From Ferrovum sp. (GTDB taxonomy: Bacteria > Pseudomonadota > Gammaproteobacteria > Burkholderiales > Ferrovaceae): a stretch of 50,115 bases of DNA. Below are positions 37,217 through 47,184 of this stretch, in pieces (position 1 is the stretch's first letter; the number at the start of each line of letters is the position of its first letter). Below the pieces are notes generated by a model. The model was not told where the DNA came from. It made no database searches and saw only the letters and a program-made list of their open reading frames with translations. The DNA lies in assembly GCA_010435995.1 (NCBI GenBank), contig JAAGNR010000053.1, forward strand, positions 1-50,115, in the 5' to 3' direction. The position numbers were made by a program, and so were the translations under genes.

Positions 37217-37919
37217 GCTCTTACCCACTGCCCAAAGTTCGGTGCGCGTGTTATCTTTGGCTTCCCAATCTGCCAATCAAACCATGGTGCCTACTCCAAT
37301 CGTTCCAGAAACCACCGCCCGACCGCCGAGTGAGCGCGATATCGATCAGCTTTTGGTCGAGCGTGCCCAGCGTGGAGACAAGATGGCCTTCGGTATGCTG
37401 GTCAACAAGTATCAACGCAAGCTGGCGCGTCTCGTGGGGCGCCTGGTGCGCGATCCTGGGGAAGCCGAAGATGTGACTCAGGATGCCTTTATCAAGGCCT
37501 ACCGCGCATTGGGTACGTTTCGTGGAGATTCGGCTTTTTATACCTGGCTGTATCGCATCGGGGTCAATACGGCCAAAAATTACCTCATGAATCATGGACG
37601 CAAAGCAGCCCAGTCCATGGCCATGGAGGACGCCGAGTTCTCTGAGAGCAGTGAACTGGTCATGGATTTCAACACCCCGGAAGCAGAGTTGATGAGCCGT
37701 GAAATTGCCCAAACGGTGAATGACAGCATGGATGCCTTGCCGGAAGAATTGCGGACAGCCATTCGTCTGCGGGAAATTGATGGATTGTCCTATGAAGATA
37801 TTGCCTTGATGATGAATTGTCCCATTGGCACGGTTCGCTCACGAATCTTTCGGGCTCGTGAGGCCATTGCGGTTCGTTTGAAACCCTTGTTGGAAGTGTC
37901 GGGGGGGAAGAGATGGTAA
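37215..37919 (+). CDS. rpoE: RNA polymerase sigma-E factor (sigma-24)
   Basis: An ECF sigma factor directing the envelope-stress response. Region 2 (KYQRKLARLVGRL through EDVTQDAFIKAYRALGTFRGDSAFYTWLYRI) and region 4 (LPEELRTAIRLREIDGLSYEDIALMMNCPIGTVRSRIFRAR in parts) are typical of RpoE/AlgU. The usual protein starts near SERDIDQLL, so the first 30-40 residues here are an extension. ATG 37215 has GAGGA nine bases upstream, but a TATAAT box overlaps it. ATG 37284 is the alternative, with no ribosome binding site. It overlaps rseA by seven bases. Confidence 0.93.
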   Translation: MLLPTAQSSVRVLSLASQSANQTMVPTPIVPETTARPPSERDIDQLLVERAQRGDKMAFGMLVNKYQRKLARLVGRLVRDPGEAEDVTQDAFIKAYRALGTFRGDSAFYTWLYRIGVNTAKNYLMNHGRKAAQSMAMEDAEFSESSELVMDFNTPEAELMSREIAQTVNDSMDALPEELRTAIRLREIDGLSYEDIALMMNCPIGTVRSRIFRAREAIAVRLKPLLEVSGGKRW

Positions 37920-38437
37920 TGGAAAATGACAAAATGGAACATCTGTCGGCCGCTATAGATGGTGAGCTGGACAAAGATAAATTCGTGGCATTGTTGGCCA
38001 AATGTAAACGGGATGAGGAATTCCATGAACAGTGGTATGCCTATCACCTCATCGGCGATATGTTGCGCGAATCGACGCTTCCGCCAGTGAGTATCCATGA
38101 GCGTGTGCTTGCCGCTCTGAAGGATGAACCCACGATTCTGCTCCCGGGCATCACCCCCCTTCCTCAGGAAACGGCGGTGACTCCGGTGCGACGTTGGTTT
38201 GCCGTGGCCGCAGCGGTTGCTGTCGTGTTTCTTACCACCGCCGTTTTGCGCCCGACGCCCCCTGCGGCATTTTTGGCCCAGACGGAGGTGGCTCCCGTTA
38301 AAAGCGAAGTCGCCTTGGCCTCACCTCCCATCGATCCAGACATCGATACCTTCGTGGCGTTACACCACCAAGGCTCCCCTTTGTCAGGGATTCAGGCGGT
38401 GGACTACACTCCCCAGACGTCGTCGGTGCGTCACTGA
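37913..38437 (+). CDS. rseA: Anti-sigma-E factor RseA
   Basis: A 174-residue single-pass inner membrane protein. The N-terminal RseA domain (LSAAIDGELDKD and WYAYHLIGDMLR) binds and inhibits RpoE. A transmembrane helix lies at about residues 94-112 and is followed by a short periplasmic tail. Release of the sigma factor needs sequential proteolysis of this protein. A G-rich ribosome binding site lies in the end of rpoE. Confidence 0.9.
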   Translation: MVMENDKMEHLSAAIDGELDKDKFVALLAKCKRDEEFHEQWYAYHLIGDMLRESTLPPVSIHERVLAALKDEPTILLPGITPLPQETAVTPVRRWFAVAAAVAVVFLTTAVLRPTPPAAFLAQTEVAPVKSEVALASPPIDPDIDTFVALHHQGSPLSGIQAVDYTPQTSSVRH

Positions 38438-38467
38438 TATCACTGCTGACAGGTTGGAGCGCCGCCC

Positions 38468-39469
38468 GTGGTGATCAAGATCATGAGTAGGTTATATTTA
38501 TTTTTTTCCTTACTAGGGATACTGTGGGTCCATCCAGCTTGGGCTGAGCCGGACCAGGAAGATGGCCTGAGGATCTTGCGTCAGATGGGTACAGCAGCCC
38601 ATGATCAGGCCTATTCCGGTGTCTACGTGATGCAACGGGGCAGCGTCATGGAATCTGCGCATGTGGCCCATGCTGTGATCAATGGGGTGGAGCGTACCCG
38701 CGTTGATATTCTCGACGGACACCCGCGCCAAATCATACGAACCGCCGAAGAGACCCGCTGCTACTACCCGATGCAAAAAAAAGTGCGTCTCGAAAAGGGG
38801 TTTACCCGTCGTCTCTTTCCTGCGCTGATCGAGGCTCCCTATGAGCATTATGCCGATTTTTATGAGGTCAGCCAGCGTGGGATGAATCGTGTGGCAGGCC
38901 GAGATTGCCAGCGTATTTACTTTCATGCGCGCGATCGCCAGCGTTATGATCATGAGTTTTGTGCGGATGCCCAGACCCATCTGATTCTCAAGGCAGTGAC
39001 CTACGATTTGCAGAAACAGCCCATTGAAACCTTGTTATTTACGGAAATCAGTGAAGGTCCACGCCCCTCCGTCGATTCTCTGAAAACCACTTATGACGAT
39101 GTCACCCAGTGGCAACAGGTTCATTTCCCCTTGGCGGGGGGGGACAAGGAAGCAGACCGGTGGTCGATTCCAGTGATTCCCCCAGGCTTTAAAAAGATTC
39201 TCGAAATGTCTCTGGTGGCAAAAGGCCCAAGCAGCGGAGCGATGCAGCATTGGGTGTATTCCGATGGTCTTTCCTCTTTCTCGGTGTTTGTGAAATCGGC
39301 GGAAGAAGGGGAAGGGCACGGTTCCCAGGCGCGTATTTTATCCAGTGCTCTGAGTTATTATTCGGGGTTCGTCGGGAATCAGCGGGTTGTCGTTCTGGGT
39401 GAAGTTCCCCAGGAAACCGCAGTCGCCATTGGTCAATCCATTCGTGTGAAGGAGGAAATAAGCCCATGA
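38468..39469 (+). CDS. rseB: Sigma-E regulatory protein RseB/MucB
   Basis: A 333-residue periplasmic protein with a signal peptide ending AWA near residue 26. It has the MucB/RseB two-domain pattern: YSGVYVMQRGSVMESAHVAH, ERTRVDILDG, an N-terminal lipid-sensing LolA-like domain, then a C-terminal domain with PPGFKKILEM and SDGLSSFSVFV. It binds RseA and shields it from proteolysis. GTG 38468 with GGAG ten bases upstream is preferred; ATG 38483 would shorten the signal peptide by five residues. Overlaps mucD by four bases. Confidence 0.92.
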   Translation: MVIKIMSRLYLFFSLLGILWVHPAWAEPDQEDGLRILRQMGTAAHDQAYSGVYVMQRGSVMESAHVAHAVINGVERTRVDILDGHPRQIIRTAEETRCYYPMQKKVRLEKGFTRRLFPALIEAPYEHYADFYEVSQRGMNRVAGRDCQRIYFHARDRQRYDHEFCADAQTHLILKAVTYDLQKQPIETLLFTEISEGPRPSVDSLKTTYDDVTQWQQVHFPLAGGDKEADRWSIPVIPPGFKKILEMSLVAKGPSSGAMQHWVYSDGLSSFSVFVKSAEEGEGHGSQARILSSALSYYSGFVGNQRVVVLGEVPQETAVAIGQSIRVKEEISP

Positions 39470-40863
39470 GGCAGTTTATCGGGATACTCGTGTCAGTCTG
39501 TTGTATGGGAATCACCACGGTTCAGGCGGAGAATTTGCCGGATTTTACGGGAATTGTGGACCATGAAGCCTCCACGGTGGTGAATATCAGTGCGGTTACC
39601 AAGCCCCATGCCAATGCGTCTCCTTCAGGCAATATTCCGGAACATGATCCCATGTTCGATTTCTTTCGTCGCTTTGGCATTCCCGTTCCGGAAATGGGCC
39701 CCCAAGGGCCAGAAGGTGGCTCAAACTCCATGGGGTCGGGTTTTATCATTCGTCCTGATGGTTATATTCTGACCAATGGTCATGTGGTTCAGGGGGCCGA
39801 TGAGGTGACCGTAAAACTCCTCGACAAGCGCGAATTCAAAGCCCGAGTAGTGGGGTTGGATGCCAAAACCGATGTGGCTTTGCTGAAAATTGATGCCACG
39901 GGTTTGCCCACCGTCAAGCCGGGAGATCCGGCCAAGGCACGGGTGGGTGAATGGGTGGTGGCCATCGGCTCTCCCTTTGGTTTCGAAAGTACGGTGACCA
40001 AGGGGATTATCAGCGCCAAGGGGCGGTCCTTACCGCAGGAAACCCTGGTGCCATTTATTCAGACGGATGTCCCCATCAATCCTGGAAATTCCGGCGGACC
40101 CCTATTTGATATGCAGGGCGAAGTCATCGGTATCAATTCCCAGATTTATAGTCGTACCGGTGGCTTTATGGGGTTGTCCTTCGCCATTCCCATCGATGTG
40201 GCCTTGCAGGTGGCGGATCAACTGCGGCTCCACGGCAAGGTCAGTCGTGGCTGGCTCGGTGTAGTGATTCAGGAAGTCAGCAAGGAATTGGCGGAATCGT
40301 TTCATCTGCCCAAAGCGGAGGGAGCCCTGGTGGTTTCTGTGCAAAAAGGTTCGCCCGCCGAGCGTGCAGGCATTCGCTCCAGCGACATCATTCTCCAGTT
40401 TGATGGCAAACCGGTGACAACCCAGGCAGATCTGCCGCGTATTGTGAGCGGCATCAAAGCCGGGGACAAGGTGAGTGCCACCATTTGGCGTAAAGGAGAG
40501 GAACAGCAATTGGCCGTTCAGGTGGGGGATATGCCTGCCGAGAAAATAGCCAATGACGCCTCTTCTTCAGGTCGCACAACCATTGCGCCGCAAAGCCAGG
40601 CGGCTCGCCTGGGTCTGGCCCTGTCAGACGCGACGCCAAGCCAGAGCGGAACCTCTGGGGTGGTGGTGAACGCCGTTCAGGGGGAAGCGGAGAACATTGG
40701 ACTGGCGCCGGGAGATATTATCCTGTCGTTAAACAACAATGATCTTCATTCGGTTCAGGAATTCAATCACTTGATGAAGCAGATCAAGGCGGGACACACG
40801 GTGGCCTTATTGGTGAAACGGGGCGAAGACTCTCCGGAGTTCGTGACTATTTCGGCTCGTTAA
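39466..40863 (+). CDS. mucD: Periplasmic serine protease/chaperone DegP-DegQ-MucD
   Basis: A 465-residue HtrA-family protease with a signal peptide of about 21 residues (VQA cleavage). The trypsin-like domain has the triad H106 (TNGHVV), D136 (KTDVALL) and S209 (GNSGGP), and two PDZ domains follow (about 255-350 and 375-460). It degrades or refolds damaged envelope proteins and is part of the sigma-E operon, as in Pseudomonas mucD. Confidence 0.95.
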   Translation: MRQFIGILVSVCCMGITTVQAENLPDFTGIVDHEASTVVNISAVTKPHANASPSGNIPEHDPMFDFFRRFGIPVPEMGPQGPEGGSNSMGSGFIIRPDGYILTNGHVVQGADEVTVKLLDKREFKARVVGLDAKTDVALLKIDATGLPTVKPGDPAKARVGEWVVAIGSPFGFESTVTKGIISAKGRSLPQETLVPFIQTDVPINPGNSGGPLFDMQGEVIGINSQIYSRTGGFMGLSFAIPIDVALQVADQLRLHGKVSRGWLGVVIQEVSKELAESFHLPKAEGALVVSVQKGSPAERAGIRSSDIILQFDGKPVTTQADLPRIVSGIKAGDKVSATIWRKGEEQQLAVQVGDMPAEKIANDASSSGRTTIAPQSQAARLGLALSDATPSQSGTSGVVVNAVQGEAENIGLAPGDIILSLNNNDLHSVQEFNHLMKQIKAGHTVALLVKRGEDSPEFVTISAR

Positions 40864-40873
40864 TCCTAACGCC

Positions 40874-40902
40874 ATGACTTTTTGGCTGTTTTAGGCTAGA
40901 AT
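40874..40902 (+). promoter_or_regulatory. Promoter of the lepA operon
   Basis: ATGACT (40874-40879) and TAGAAT (40897-40902) are separated by 17 bp. The predicted start near 40909 gives a leader of about 108 bases before lepA that holds three hairpins. Confidence 0.55.
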
Positions 40903-40914
40903 ACAAGGGTCGTC

Positions 40915-40990
40915 GAGGCCTTATACGCCTCCTTTCGCTGAAGGGCATCGCAGGATGCCCTTTCTTCTATGTTTTGTTGTGGGGCCAACA
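40915..40990 (+). terminator. Tandem hairpins in the lepA leader, one terminator-like
   Basis: Three stems follow the lepA promoter: GAGGC/GCCTC (40915-40931), AAGGGCATC/GATGCCCTT with a GCAG loop (40941-40962) followed by TCTTCT, and TGTTG/CAACA (40975-40990). The middle one looks like an intrinsic terminator. It could end transcription from mucD, or attenuate lepA, since it lies after the lepA promoter. Confidence 0.55.
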
Positions 40991-41016
40991 CCTCGGAACG
41001 CAGGCAAGGGAACAGG

Positions 41017-42810
41017 ATGTCATTGATTCGTAATTTTTCCATCATCGCCCACATCGATCATGGCAAGTCCACCTTGGCTGATCGCATCATCCAGTTGTGC
41101 GGCGGACTGTCTTCCCGCGAAATGGAAGCCCAGGTTCTGGACAGCATGGATCTGGAGCGGGAACGGGGAATCACCATCAAAGCCCAGACTGCAGCGCTGG
41201 AGTATCGGGCGCGCGATGGGCAGGTGTATCAGCTCAATCTGATCGACACACCGGGGCATGTGGATTTTTCCTATGAAGTGTCGCGCTCCCTGGCTGCCTG
41301 CGAGGGCGCCATCCTGGTCGTGGATGCTTCCCAGGGCGTGGAAGCCCAGACCGTGGCCAATTGCTATACCGCCATCGAACAGGGGGTGGAAGTTTTTCCA
41401 GTACTGAATAAACTCGATTTGCCTTCGGCAGAGCCGGATCGGGTTATCGGTGAAATCGAGGACATCATCGGGATTCCGGCGCAGGATGCCTTGCGCGTGA
41501 GTGCGAAGACTGGGGAGGGCGTGGTGGAGGTGATCGAAGCCTTGATCACGCGCATTCCACCGCCTCAGGGGTCCATCGACAATCCGCTGAAAGCCTTGAT
41601 CATCGATTCCTGGTTCGACAACTATGTGGGCGTAGTCATGCTGGTGCGCGTCATGGAGGGACAGATGCGCCCCCGCGACAAATTGCTCCTGATGTCAACC
41701 CATTCCACCCATCTGTGCGAACAGGTGGGGGTGTTTACGCCCAAATCCGTATCCCGACCCTCCCTCGGAGCGGGTGATGTGGGGTTTGTCATTGCCGGGA
41801 TTCGCGAGTTGCAGGCGGCGCGGGTGGGTGACACCATTACCCTGGCGCAAAAGCCTGCCACCACCGCCTTGCCTGGGTTCAAGGAAATCAAACCCCAGGT
41901 CTTTGCCGGCCTCTATCCGGTAGAATCCAACCAGTATGATGCCTTGCGCGACGCTCTGGAAAAGCTCAAGTTGAACGATGCCTCTCTGCACTACGAACCG
42001 GAAACATCCCAGGCCTTGGGATTTTGGTTTCGTTGCGGCTATCTGGGGTTGCTGCACATGGAGATCGTCCAGGAACGGCTGGAGCGGGAATACGATATGG
42101 ACCTGATTACCACGGCTCCCACCGTGGTGTATCAGGTGATATTGCAGGATGGCACCATGGAGGAAATCGAAAATCCTTCGCGCCTGCCCGATCCTTCCAA
42201 GATTTCTGAAATTCTCGAACCTATCATCACCGCCACCATGCTTTTGCCCCAGGATTACGTGGGTCCGGTGATTACCCTGTGTAATCAAAAACGCGGGGTG
42301 CAGGTGGATATGCAGTATTCGGGCCGTCAGGTGATTTTGACTTATGAGATGCCCCTCAACGAAGTAGTTATGGACTTTTTTGACCGACTGAAATCCGTGA
42401 GTCGCGGGTATGCATCCCTGGATTATGAATTCAAAACCTTTCGTCCGGCGGATCTGGTGAAACTGGATATTCTCATCAATGGCGACAAGGTCGATGCCCT
42501 CTCTTTGGTGGTTCACCGCGCCAACAGCCTTTATCGGGGGCGCGAACTGGTGGCTAAAATGCGCGAACTGATTCCCCGCCAGATGTTCGATGTGGCGGTA
42601 CAGGCAGCCATTGGTGCCCATATCGTCGCGCGAGAGAATGTCAAGGCATTGCGTAAGAACGTATTGGCCAAGTGTTATGGTGGCGATATCAGTCGCAAAC
42701 GCAAATTGTTGGAAAAGCAAAAGGCCGGAAAAAAGCGCATGAAGCAGGTGGGGAGTGTGGAAATTCCGCAGGAGGCATTTCTGGCCATCCTGCAAGTGGA
42801 GAGTAAATAA
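41017..42810 (+). CDS. lepA: Elongation factor 4
   Basis: A 597-residue translational GTPase that back-translocates or rescues ribosomes. Domain order is G domain ([21 protein letters not shown]), domain II, domain III and V, and the family-specific C-terminal domain ending with [27 protein letters not shown] selects ATG 41017 over an upstream in-frame ATG. Its stop shares a base with the lepB start (TAATG). It heads a nine-gene or longer operon. Confidence 0.97.
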   Translation: MSLIRNFSIIAHIDHGKSTLADRIIQLCGGLSSREMEAQVLDSMDLERERGITIKAQTAALEYRARDGQVYQLNLIDTPGHVDFSYEVSRSLAACEGAILVVDASQGVEAQTVANCYTAIEQGVEVFPVLNKLDLPSAEPDRVIGEIEDIIGIPAQDALRVSAKTGEGVVEVIEALITRIPPPQGSIDNPLKALIIDSWFDNYVGVVMLVRVMEGQMRPRDKLLLMSTHSTHLCEQVGVFTPKSVSRPSLGAGDVGFVIAGIRELQAARVGDTITLAQKPATTALPGFKEIKPQVFAGLYPVESNQYDALRDALEKLKLNDASLHYEPETSQALGFWFRCGYLGLLHMEIVQERLEREYDMDLITTAPTVVYQVILQDGTMEEIENPSRLPDPSKISEILEPIITATMLLPQDYVGPVITLCNQKRGVQVDMQYSGRQVILTYEMPLNEVVMDFFDRLKSVSRGYASLDYEFKTFRPADLVKLDILINGDKVDALSLVVHRANSLYRGRELVAKMRELIPRQMFDVAVQAAIGAHIVARENVKALRKNVLAKCYGGDISRKRKLLEKQKAGKKRMKQVGSVEIPQEAFLAILQVESK

Positions 42811-43790
42811 TGGATCTATTTTATTGGGGGGTTGCCGGGCTGATTTTAACGGTACCCATCGTTGCCCTGGATGTGCTGGCCCGTATTCGTCAGCAACCCA
42901 TGAACCCTGGTTTGGTCAGCCTGATTCAGGGGGCATGGCTGCTGATGTTCGTCTGTCTTTTTGGGTTATTCCTCAAATTTACCGGTTTTTCCGAAATCCT
43001 GTTGTCGGCCAGTATACTCACCGGATTGGTGGTTTTATGGGACTGGATGCGCTGGCGGCGGCGCGGAGGCAAACCAGCAGCCACCACGGACGCGCCGTGG
43101 CTGGAAATTTCCAAGAGCTTTTTCCCCGTGATTCTGGCGGTTTTTGTGGTGCGTTCGTTTTTGTTCGAACCGTTTAAAATTCCTTCCGGCTCCATGATAC
43201 CCACCTTGCGCATCGGCGATTTCATTCTGGTCAACAAATTCGACTACGGCATTCGTATGCCAGTGACCAATCGGGTGCTGATTCCCGTACACCACCCAGA
43301 ACGCGGTGATGTGATGGTCTTCAAATATCCTGCCGATCCCAGTACCAATTATATCAAGCGGGTGGTGGGGTTGCCGGGGGACGTGGTGACCTATATGAAT
43401 AAACATCTGGTGATCAATGGCAAGGAGATTCCCATGGAACGGGATGGAACCTTTGGTGATGTGGATCAACCCATGACCTACGCGACCTTTGACCATTATC
43501 AGGAACAATTGGGCCAACATCACCATGAAGTGATTACCCTCGCATCTCAAGTGCCAGTTTTTCTCACGGAAGTGCGTGATTTTCCCGATCGTTCGGCCTG
43601 CGTTTATAGTGACGAAGGGTTTACCTGCAGGGTCCCCATGGGGCATTATTTCATGATGGGGGATAACCGTGATCGCAGTTCGGACAGCCGTTACTGGGGC
43701 TTTGTTCCCGACGAGAACATCGTTGGCAAGGCCCAACTGGTGTGGATGAACTTCGGTGATTTTCACCGCATAGGCCAGTGGATTCAGTGA
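42810..43790 (+). CDS. lepB: Signal peptidase I
   Basis: A 326-residue membrane serine peptidase (EC 3.4.21.89) that removes signal peptides. The catalytic serine is S128 in PSGSMIPTL, and the general-base lysine is K183 in YIKRVVGLPGD. The GDNRDRSSDSRYWG box is also present. The part before the active site is longer than usual: hydrophobic stretches at about 3-25, 36-58, 60-79 and 103-119 suggest up to four membrane segments instead of one or two. Confidence 0.96.
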   Translation: MDLFYWGVAGLILTVPIVALDVLARIRQQPMNPGLVSLIQGAWLLMFVCLFGLFLKFTGFSEILLSASILTGLVVLWDWMRWRRRGGKPAATTDAPWLEISKSFFPVILAVFVVRSFLFEPFKIPSGSMIPTLRIGDFILVNKFDYGIRMPVTNRVLIPVHHPERGDVMVFKYPADPSTNYIKRVVGLPGDVVTYMNKHLVINGKEIPMERDGTFGDVDQPMTYATFDHYQEQLGQHHHEVITLASQVPVFLTEVRDFPDRSACVYSDEGFTCRVPMGHYFMMGDNRDRSSDSRYWGFVPDENIVGKAQLVWMNFGDFHRIGQWIQ

Positions 43791-43799
43791 CCTGATGCC

Positions 43800-44489
43800 A
43801 TGTCGACCCCCTTTCCCCTTGCCCAACTAGAACAACGCCTGGGATACGTCTTTCTTGATCAGGCACAGGCATGGCAGGCATTGACCCACCGCAGTCATTC
43901 CACACGGCATAACGAGCGTCTTGAGTTTTTGGGTGATGGGGTGCTCAATCTGGCGGCAGCGGCAGCGTTATACCAGCGCCATCCCGACTGGACTGAAGGA
44001 GAGTTGAGCCGGGTGAGGGCGGCCCTGGTCAACCGCGATGCCCTCTTGCGCCTGGCCCAAACATTGAACCTGGCCCCATTGCTGCGCTTGGGTGAAGGAG
44101 AACTGAAGGGAGGGGGAGCGCAGCGTCCATCCATTCTCGCCGATGCCGTAGAAGCCCTGTTTGGGGCAATCTTTCTGGAGGGAGGGTGGAGCGCTGCCCA
44201 ACCGGTGATCGTACGTTTGCTCGCCGATATTGGTTTGGAGGAATCGTTGCCCGCCAATGGCGGCAAAGATGCCAAAACCCGTTTGCAGGAATGGGCTCAG
44301 GGGCGTCGCGGTTCACTGCCCCACTATGATTTGCTGGAAACCCTGGGAGCGGATCATGCGCCGTTATTTCGGGTGCGCTGTACTTTGCCTGAACGTGGAG
44401 TCGAAGGCACAGGGGAAGGACGAAGTCGTCGTGAAGCGGAGCAACAGGCGGCATTGAACATATTGCAGCAAGTGGAGAATTCGGGATGA
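43800..44489 (+). CDS. rnc: Ribonuclease III
   Basis: A 229-residue double-strand-specific endonuclease (EC 3.1.26.3) for rRNA and mRNA maturation. The signature NERLEFLGDGVL (E42, D46) and DAVEALFGAIFLEGG (D115, E118) provide the metal-binding site. A C-terminal dsRNA-binding domain follows from about 155. The usual serine after GD in the signature is glycine here. The ribosome binding site is weak; its stop overlaps era by four bases. Confidence 0.96.
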   Translation: MSTPFPLAQLEQRLGYVFLDQAQAWQALTHRSHSTRHNERLEFLGDGVLNLAAAAALYQRHPDWTEGELSRVRAALVNRDALLRLAQTLNLAPLLRLGEGELKGGGAQRPSILADAVEALFGAIFLEGGWSAAQPVIVRLLADIGLEESLPANGGKDAKTRLQEWAQGRRGSLPHYDLLETLGADHAPLFRVRCTLPERGVEGTGEGRSRREAEQQAALNILQQVENSG

Positions 44490-45364
44490 AAGTAGGACGG
44501 GTGGCATTGATCGGGCGACCGAATGTGGGTAAATCCACCCTTCTCAATGGGTTGGTGGGGCAAAAACTCAGTATAACGTCGCGCAAGGCGCAAACCACAC
44601 GGGTGCAGGTGCAGGGCATTTTGACCTTGACCGATGCCCAGATCATTTTTGTGGATACCCCAGGGTTTCAACAACAGTATAGTGGACTGCTATACCGTGC
44701 CATGAATCGCTCCGTGGGCGATGCCATGCGCGAAGTGGATGTGGTCCTGATGGTCTGTGAAGCCATGCGCTGGACCCCTGAGGATGAAGCCGTATTTCTC
44801 CAGATTCCCTCCCAGATCCGTCCGTTGCTGGTGGTGAATAAAATGGATCGGGCTTCTTCACCGGAAGCCCTCATGAATTATTTAAAAGCGCGTCAGGAAC
44901 ACCATTCCTTTGCGGAGATTTTTCCCCTGAGTGCGCTGCAGCCATCGACCTTGGAGCCCCTGATCCGTCATCTCCCTACGCGCCTTCCCGAGGGGCCACT
45001 GCAGTATGATGCCGAACAAGTCAGTGACCGCACCGAACGGTTTTTTGTGGCGGAATTCATTCGCGAACAACTCTATCGTCAACTGGGGGACGAAGTGCCC
45101 TATGCTACGGCCGTCATGATTGACCGCTTTGTCCACGAAGGGCGTCTGATCCGGATCGAGGCCACCTTGCTGGTGGACAATGCCGGGCAAAAAGCCATTA
45201 TCATCGGACAACAGGGAGCACGGCTGAAATCCATCGGGACGGCAGCGCGTTTACACATGGAAAAATTTCTGGACTCCAAGGTGTTTTTGGGGTTGTGGGT
45301 GAAGGTCAAGAGTGGATGGGCGGAAGATGGCGCACTGTTGAAACAGCTGGGTCATGACTTCTGA
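44486..45364 (+). CDS. era: GTPase Era
   Basis: A 292-residue GTPase needed for 30S subunit maturation. The G domain has GRPNVGKST, DTPGFQQ and NKMD. The C-terminal KH domain, with IIGQQGARLKSIGTAAR, binds the 3' end of 16S rRNA. The conserved rnc-era-recO order is kept. It overlaps recO by 11 bases. Confidence 0.97.
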   Translation: MKVGRVALIGRPNVGKSTLLNGLVGQKLSITSRKAQTTRVQVQGILTLTDAQIIFVDTPGFQQQYSGLLYRAMNRSVGDAMREVDVVLMVCEAMRWTPEDEAVFLQIPSQIRPLLVVNKMDRASSPEALMNYLKARQEHHSFAEIFPLSALQPSTLEPLIRHLPTRLPEGPLQYDAEQVSDRTERFFVAEFIREQLYRQLGDEVPYATAVMIDRFVHEGRLIRIEATLLVDNAGQKAIIIGQQGARLKSIGTAARLHMEKFLDSKVFLGLWVKVKSGWAEDGALLKQLGHDF

Positions 45365-46085
45365 ATCGAGAGTGCGGGCCCTGGAGGATCAGGGCTTTGT
45401 TCTGCACAGTGTTCCCTGGCGTGAAACCAGTTTGGTGATAGAGGTTTTCACGTCCCGTTATGGACGATTTTCCATGGTAGCGAAGGGCGCAAGACGCCCC
45501 CGTTCGGCCTTGCGTGGGGTGGTCCAGCCCTTTCAGCCGTTGCGCCTGATATGGTTTGGACAGCACAGCACGTTACGCACCCTAAAGAGCGCCGAATGGC
45601 TGGGAGGGTTGCCGCTGCTACAGGGCCGTGCCTTGTTTTGCGGTTTTTACCTCAACGAATTATTGTTGCGCCTGGTGGCCCGTGAAGAGGGGCTCGGCGA
45701 GTTATTTTTGGCTTACCGGGAGGCCCTGCAACGCCTCTCGCAGGAGTCGGGGCAGGAGCCCATATTGCGCGATTTCGAATATGCCTTGCTTCGTGTCATG
45801 GGGGTGGCCCCCTCATTTTCCCAAGAATCCCTCAGCGGTCGTCCGCTGGAAGCCGAGGAAATTTACGGATTTGACGCTGACGGAGCTGTGGTCACTTTGG
45901 GTTCGGGGACGCGGAATACAGTACAATGCCACGGCAAGACCTTGCTCGATATGGCCCAGGGGCGGTTTGAGGATGCGCGCTCCCTGGTTGAAAGCAAAAA
46001 TGTCATGCGTTGGCTTCTCCGGCATCATCTCGGGGGCCAGGAACTACACACCCGTCGCATATTACAGGAGTTACCCCCTCTATGA
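45354..46085 (+). CDS. recO: DNA repair protein RecO
   Basis: A 243-residue RecFOR-pathway protein that loads RecA on SSB-coated DNA. The N-terminal OB domain ([33 protein letters not shown] in parts) and a helical C-terminal domain with [10 protein letters not shown] and [10 protein letters not shown] are typical. The zinc cysteines of some RecO proteins are absent, as in most gammaproteobacterial and betaproteobacterial forms. Confidence 0.94.
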   Translation: MTSESRVRALEDQGFVLHSVPWRETSLVIEVFTSRYGRFSMVAKGARRPRSALRGVVQPFQPLRLIWFGQHSTLRTLKSAEWLGGLPLLQGRALFCGFYLNELLLRLVAREEGLGELFLAYREALQRLSQESGQEPILRDFEYALLRVMGVAPSFSQESLSGRPLEAEEIYGFDADGAVVTLGSGTRNTVQCHGKTLLDMAQGRFEDARSLVESKNVMRWLLRHHLGGQELHTRRILQELPPL

Positions 46086-46807
46086 TCCAGTTGGGTATCA
46101 ATATCGATCATATCGCCACCCTGCGTCAGGCCCGTGGCACCCGTTATCCCAGCCCGGTCCGGGCTGCATTGCTCGCTGAATATGCTGGAGCAGATGCCAT
46201 TACGCTGCATTTGCGCGAGGACCGGCGCCATATTCAGGACCGTGACCTGGAAATTCTGCGTGAGGTGTTGTCTGTCCGCATGAATCTGGAAATGGCCGTT
46301 ACCGACGAAATGCTCGCCATTGCGACGCGTGTGCGCCCACATGATGCCTGTCTGGTTCCCGAGCGCCGCCAGGAACTGACCACCGAAGGGGGGTTGGATG
46401 TGGTGCAACACTTTGACCGAGTGCGTCATGCCTGTTCTGTATTGGCTGATGCCGGTGTGCGTGTCTCGCTGTTTATCAACGCGGACCATGCGCAGTTGGA
46501 TGCTGCTCAGGCGGCGGGGGCCCCGGTGGTAGAACTGCATACGGGACATTATGCTGAACTGGAAGATGAAGGGGCGCAGCGCAACGAAATCGAGCGTTTG
46601 CGAGAGGCCACGGAGTACGGGACGACATTGGGGTTGCGGGTCAATGCCGGCCATGGTTTGAATTATCACAATACTCGACCTATTGCTTCCATGCCGTTGA
46701 TTAAAGAGCTTAACATTGGTCATGCCATTGTGGCCCATGCGCTTTTTGTGGGGTGGGAAGCGGCGGTGCGGGAAATGAAAGCCCTCATCTGCGGAGCTTC
46801 TGCATGA
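46082..46807 (+). CDS. pdxJ: Pyridoxine 5'-phosphate synthase
   Basis: A 241-residue TIM-barrel enzyme (EC 2.6.99.2) for vitamin B6 synthesis. Conserved parts are [35 protein letters not shown], the EMAVT segment, ELHTGHYAE and [13 protein letters not shown] 46082 overlaps the recO stop (ATGA) and begins at the family start. The frame is open further upstream but only inside recO. Confidence 0.96.
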   Translation: MIQLGINIDHIATLRQARGTRYPSPVRAALLAEYAGADAITLHLREDRRHIQDRDLEILREVLSVRMNLEMAVTDEMLAIATRVRPHDACLVPERRQELTTEGGLDVVQHFDRVRHACSVLADAGVRVSLFINADHAQLDAAQAAGAPVVELHTGHYAELEDEGAQRNEIERLREATEYGTTLGLRVNAGHGLNYHNTRPIASMPLIKELNIGHAIVAHALFVGWEAAVREMKALICGASA

Positions 46808-47184
46808 TCGTCGGGTTGGGCGTGGATCTGGTTTCTGTGGAACGCATTTCTGGGGTGTGGCAACGCCATGGGGAACGCTTTCTGAGTCATATCTTAACTC
46901 CGGGAGAGCGCCAGCAGTTTGCTAGGGAAGCTCCCTCCATACGCTTTCTGGCCAAGCGTTTTGCTGTCAAGGAAGCGTTTTCCAAGGCCCTGGGCATGGG
47001 CATGCGTTCTCCCGTGCAATGGAACGCCATCGGCACGGGCCACGATGATCTGGGAGCTCCCCAGGTGATCTTGGAAGAACCCTTGAAATCCTTTGTCCAA
47101 ACCCGTGGAATTGACCATATTTGGGTGAGCGTGAGCGATGAAAAAACCCATGCCATGGCCTGCGTCGTTTTGGAGGGCGCATGA
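46804..47184 (+). CDS. acpS: Holo-[acyl-carrier-protein] synthase
   Basis: A 126-residue phosphopantetheinyl transferase (EC 2.7.8.7) that activates ACP for fatty-acid synthesis. It has the [12 protein letters not shown] metal-binding motif (D8) and [18 protein letters not shown]. It overlaps both neighbours by four bases. Confidence 0.96.
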   Translation: MIVGLGVDLVSVERISGVWQRHGERFLSHILTPGERQQFAREAPSIRFLAKRFAVKEAFSKALGMGMRSPVQWNAIGTGHDDLGAPQVILEEPLKSFVQTRGIDHIWVSVSDEKTHAMACVVLEGA

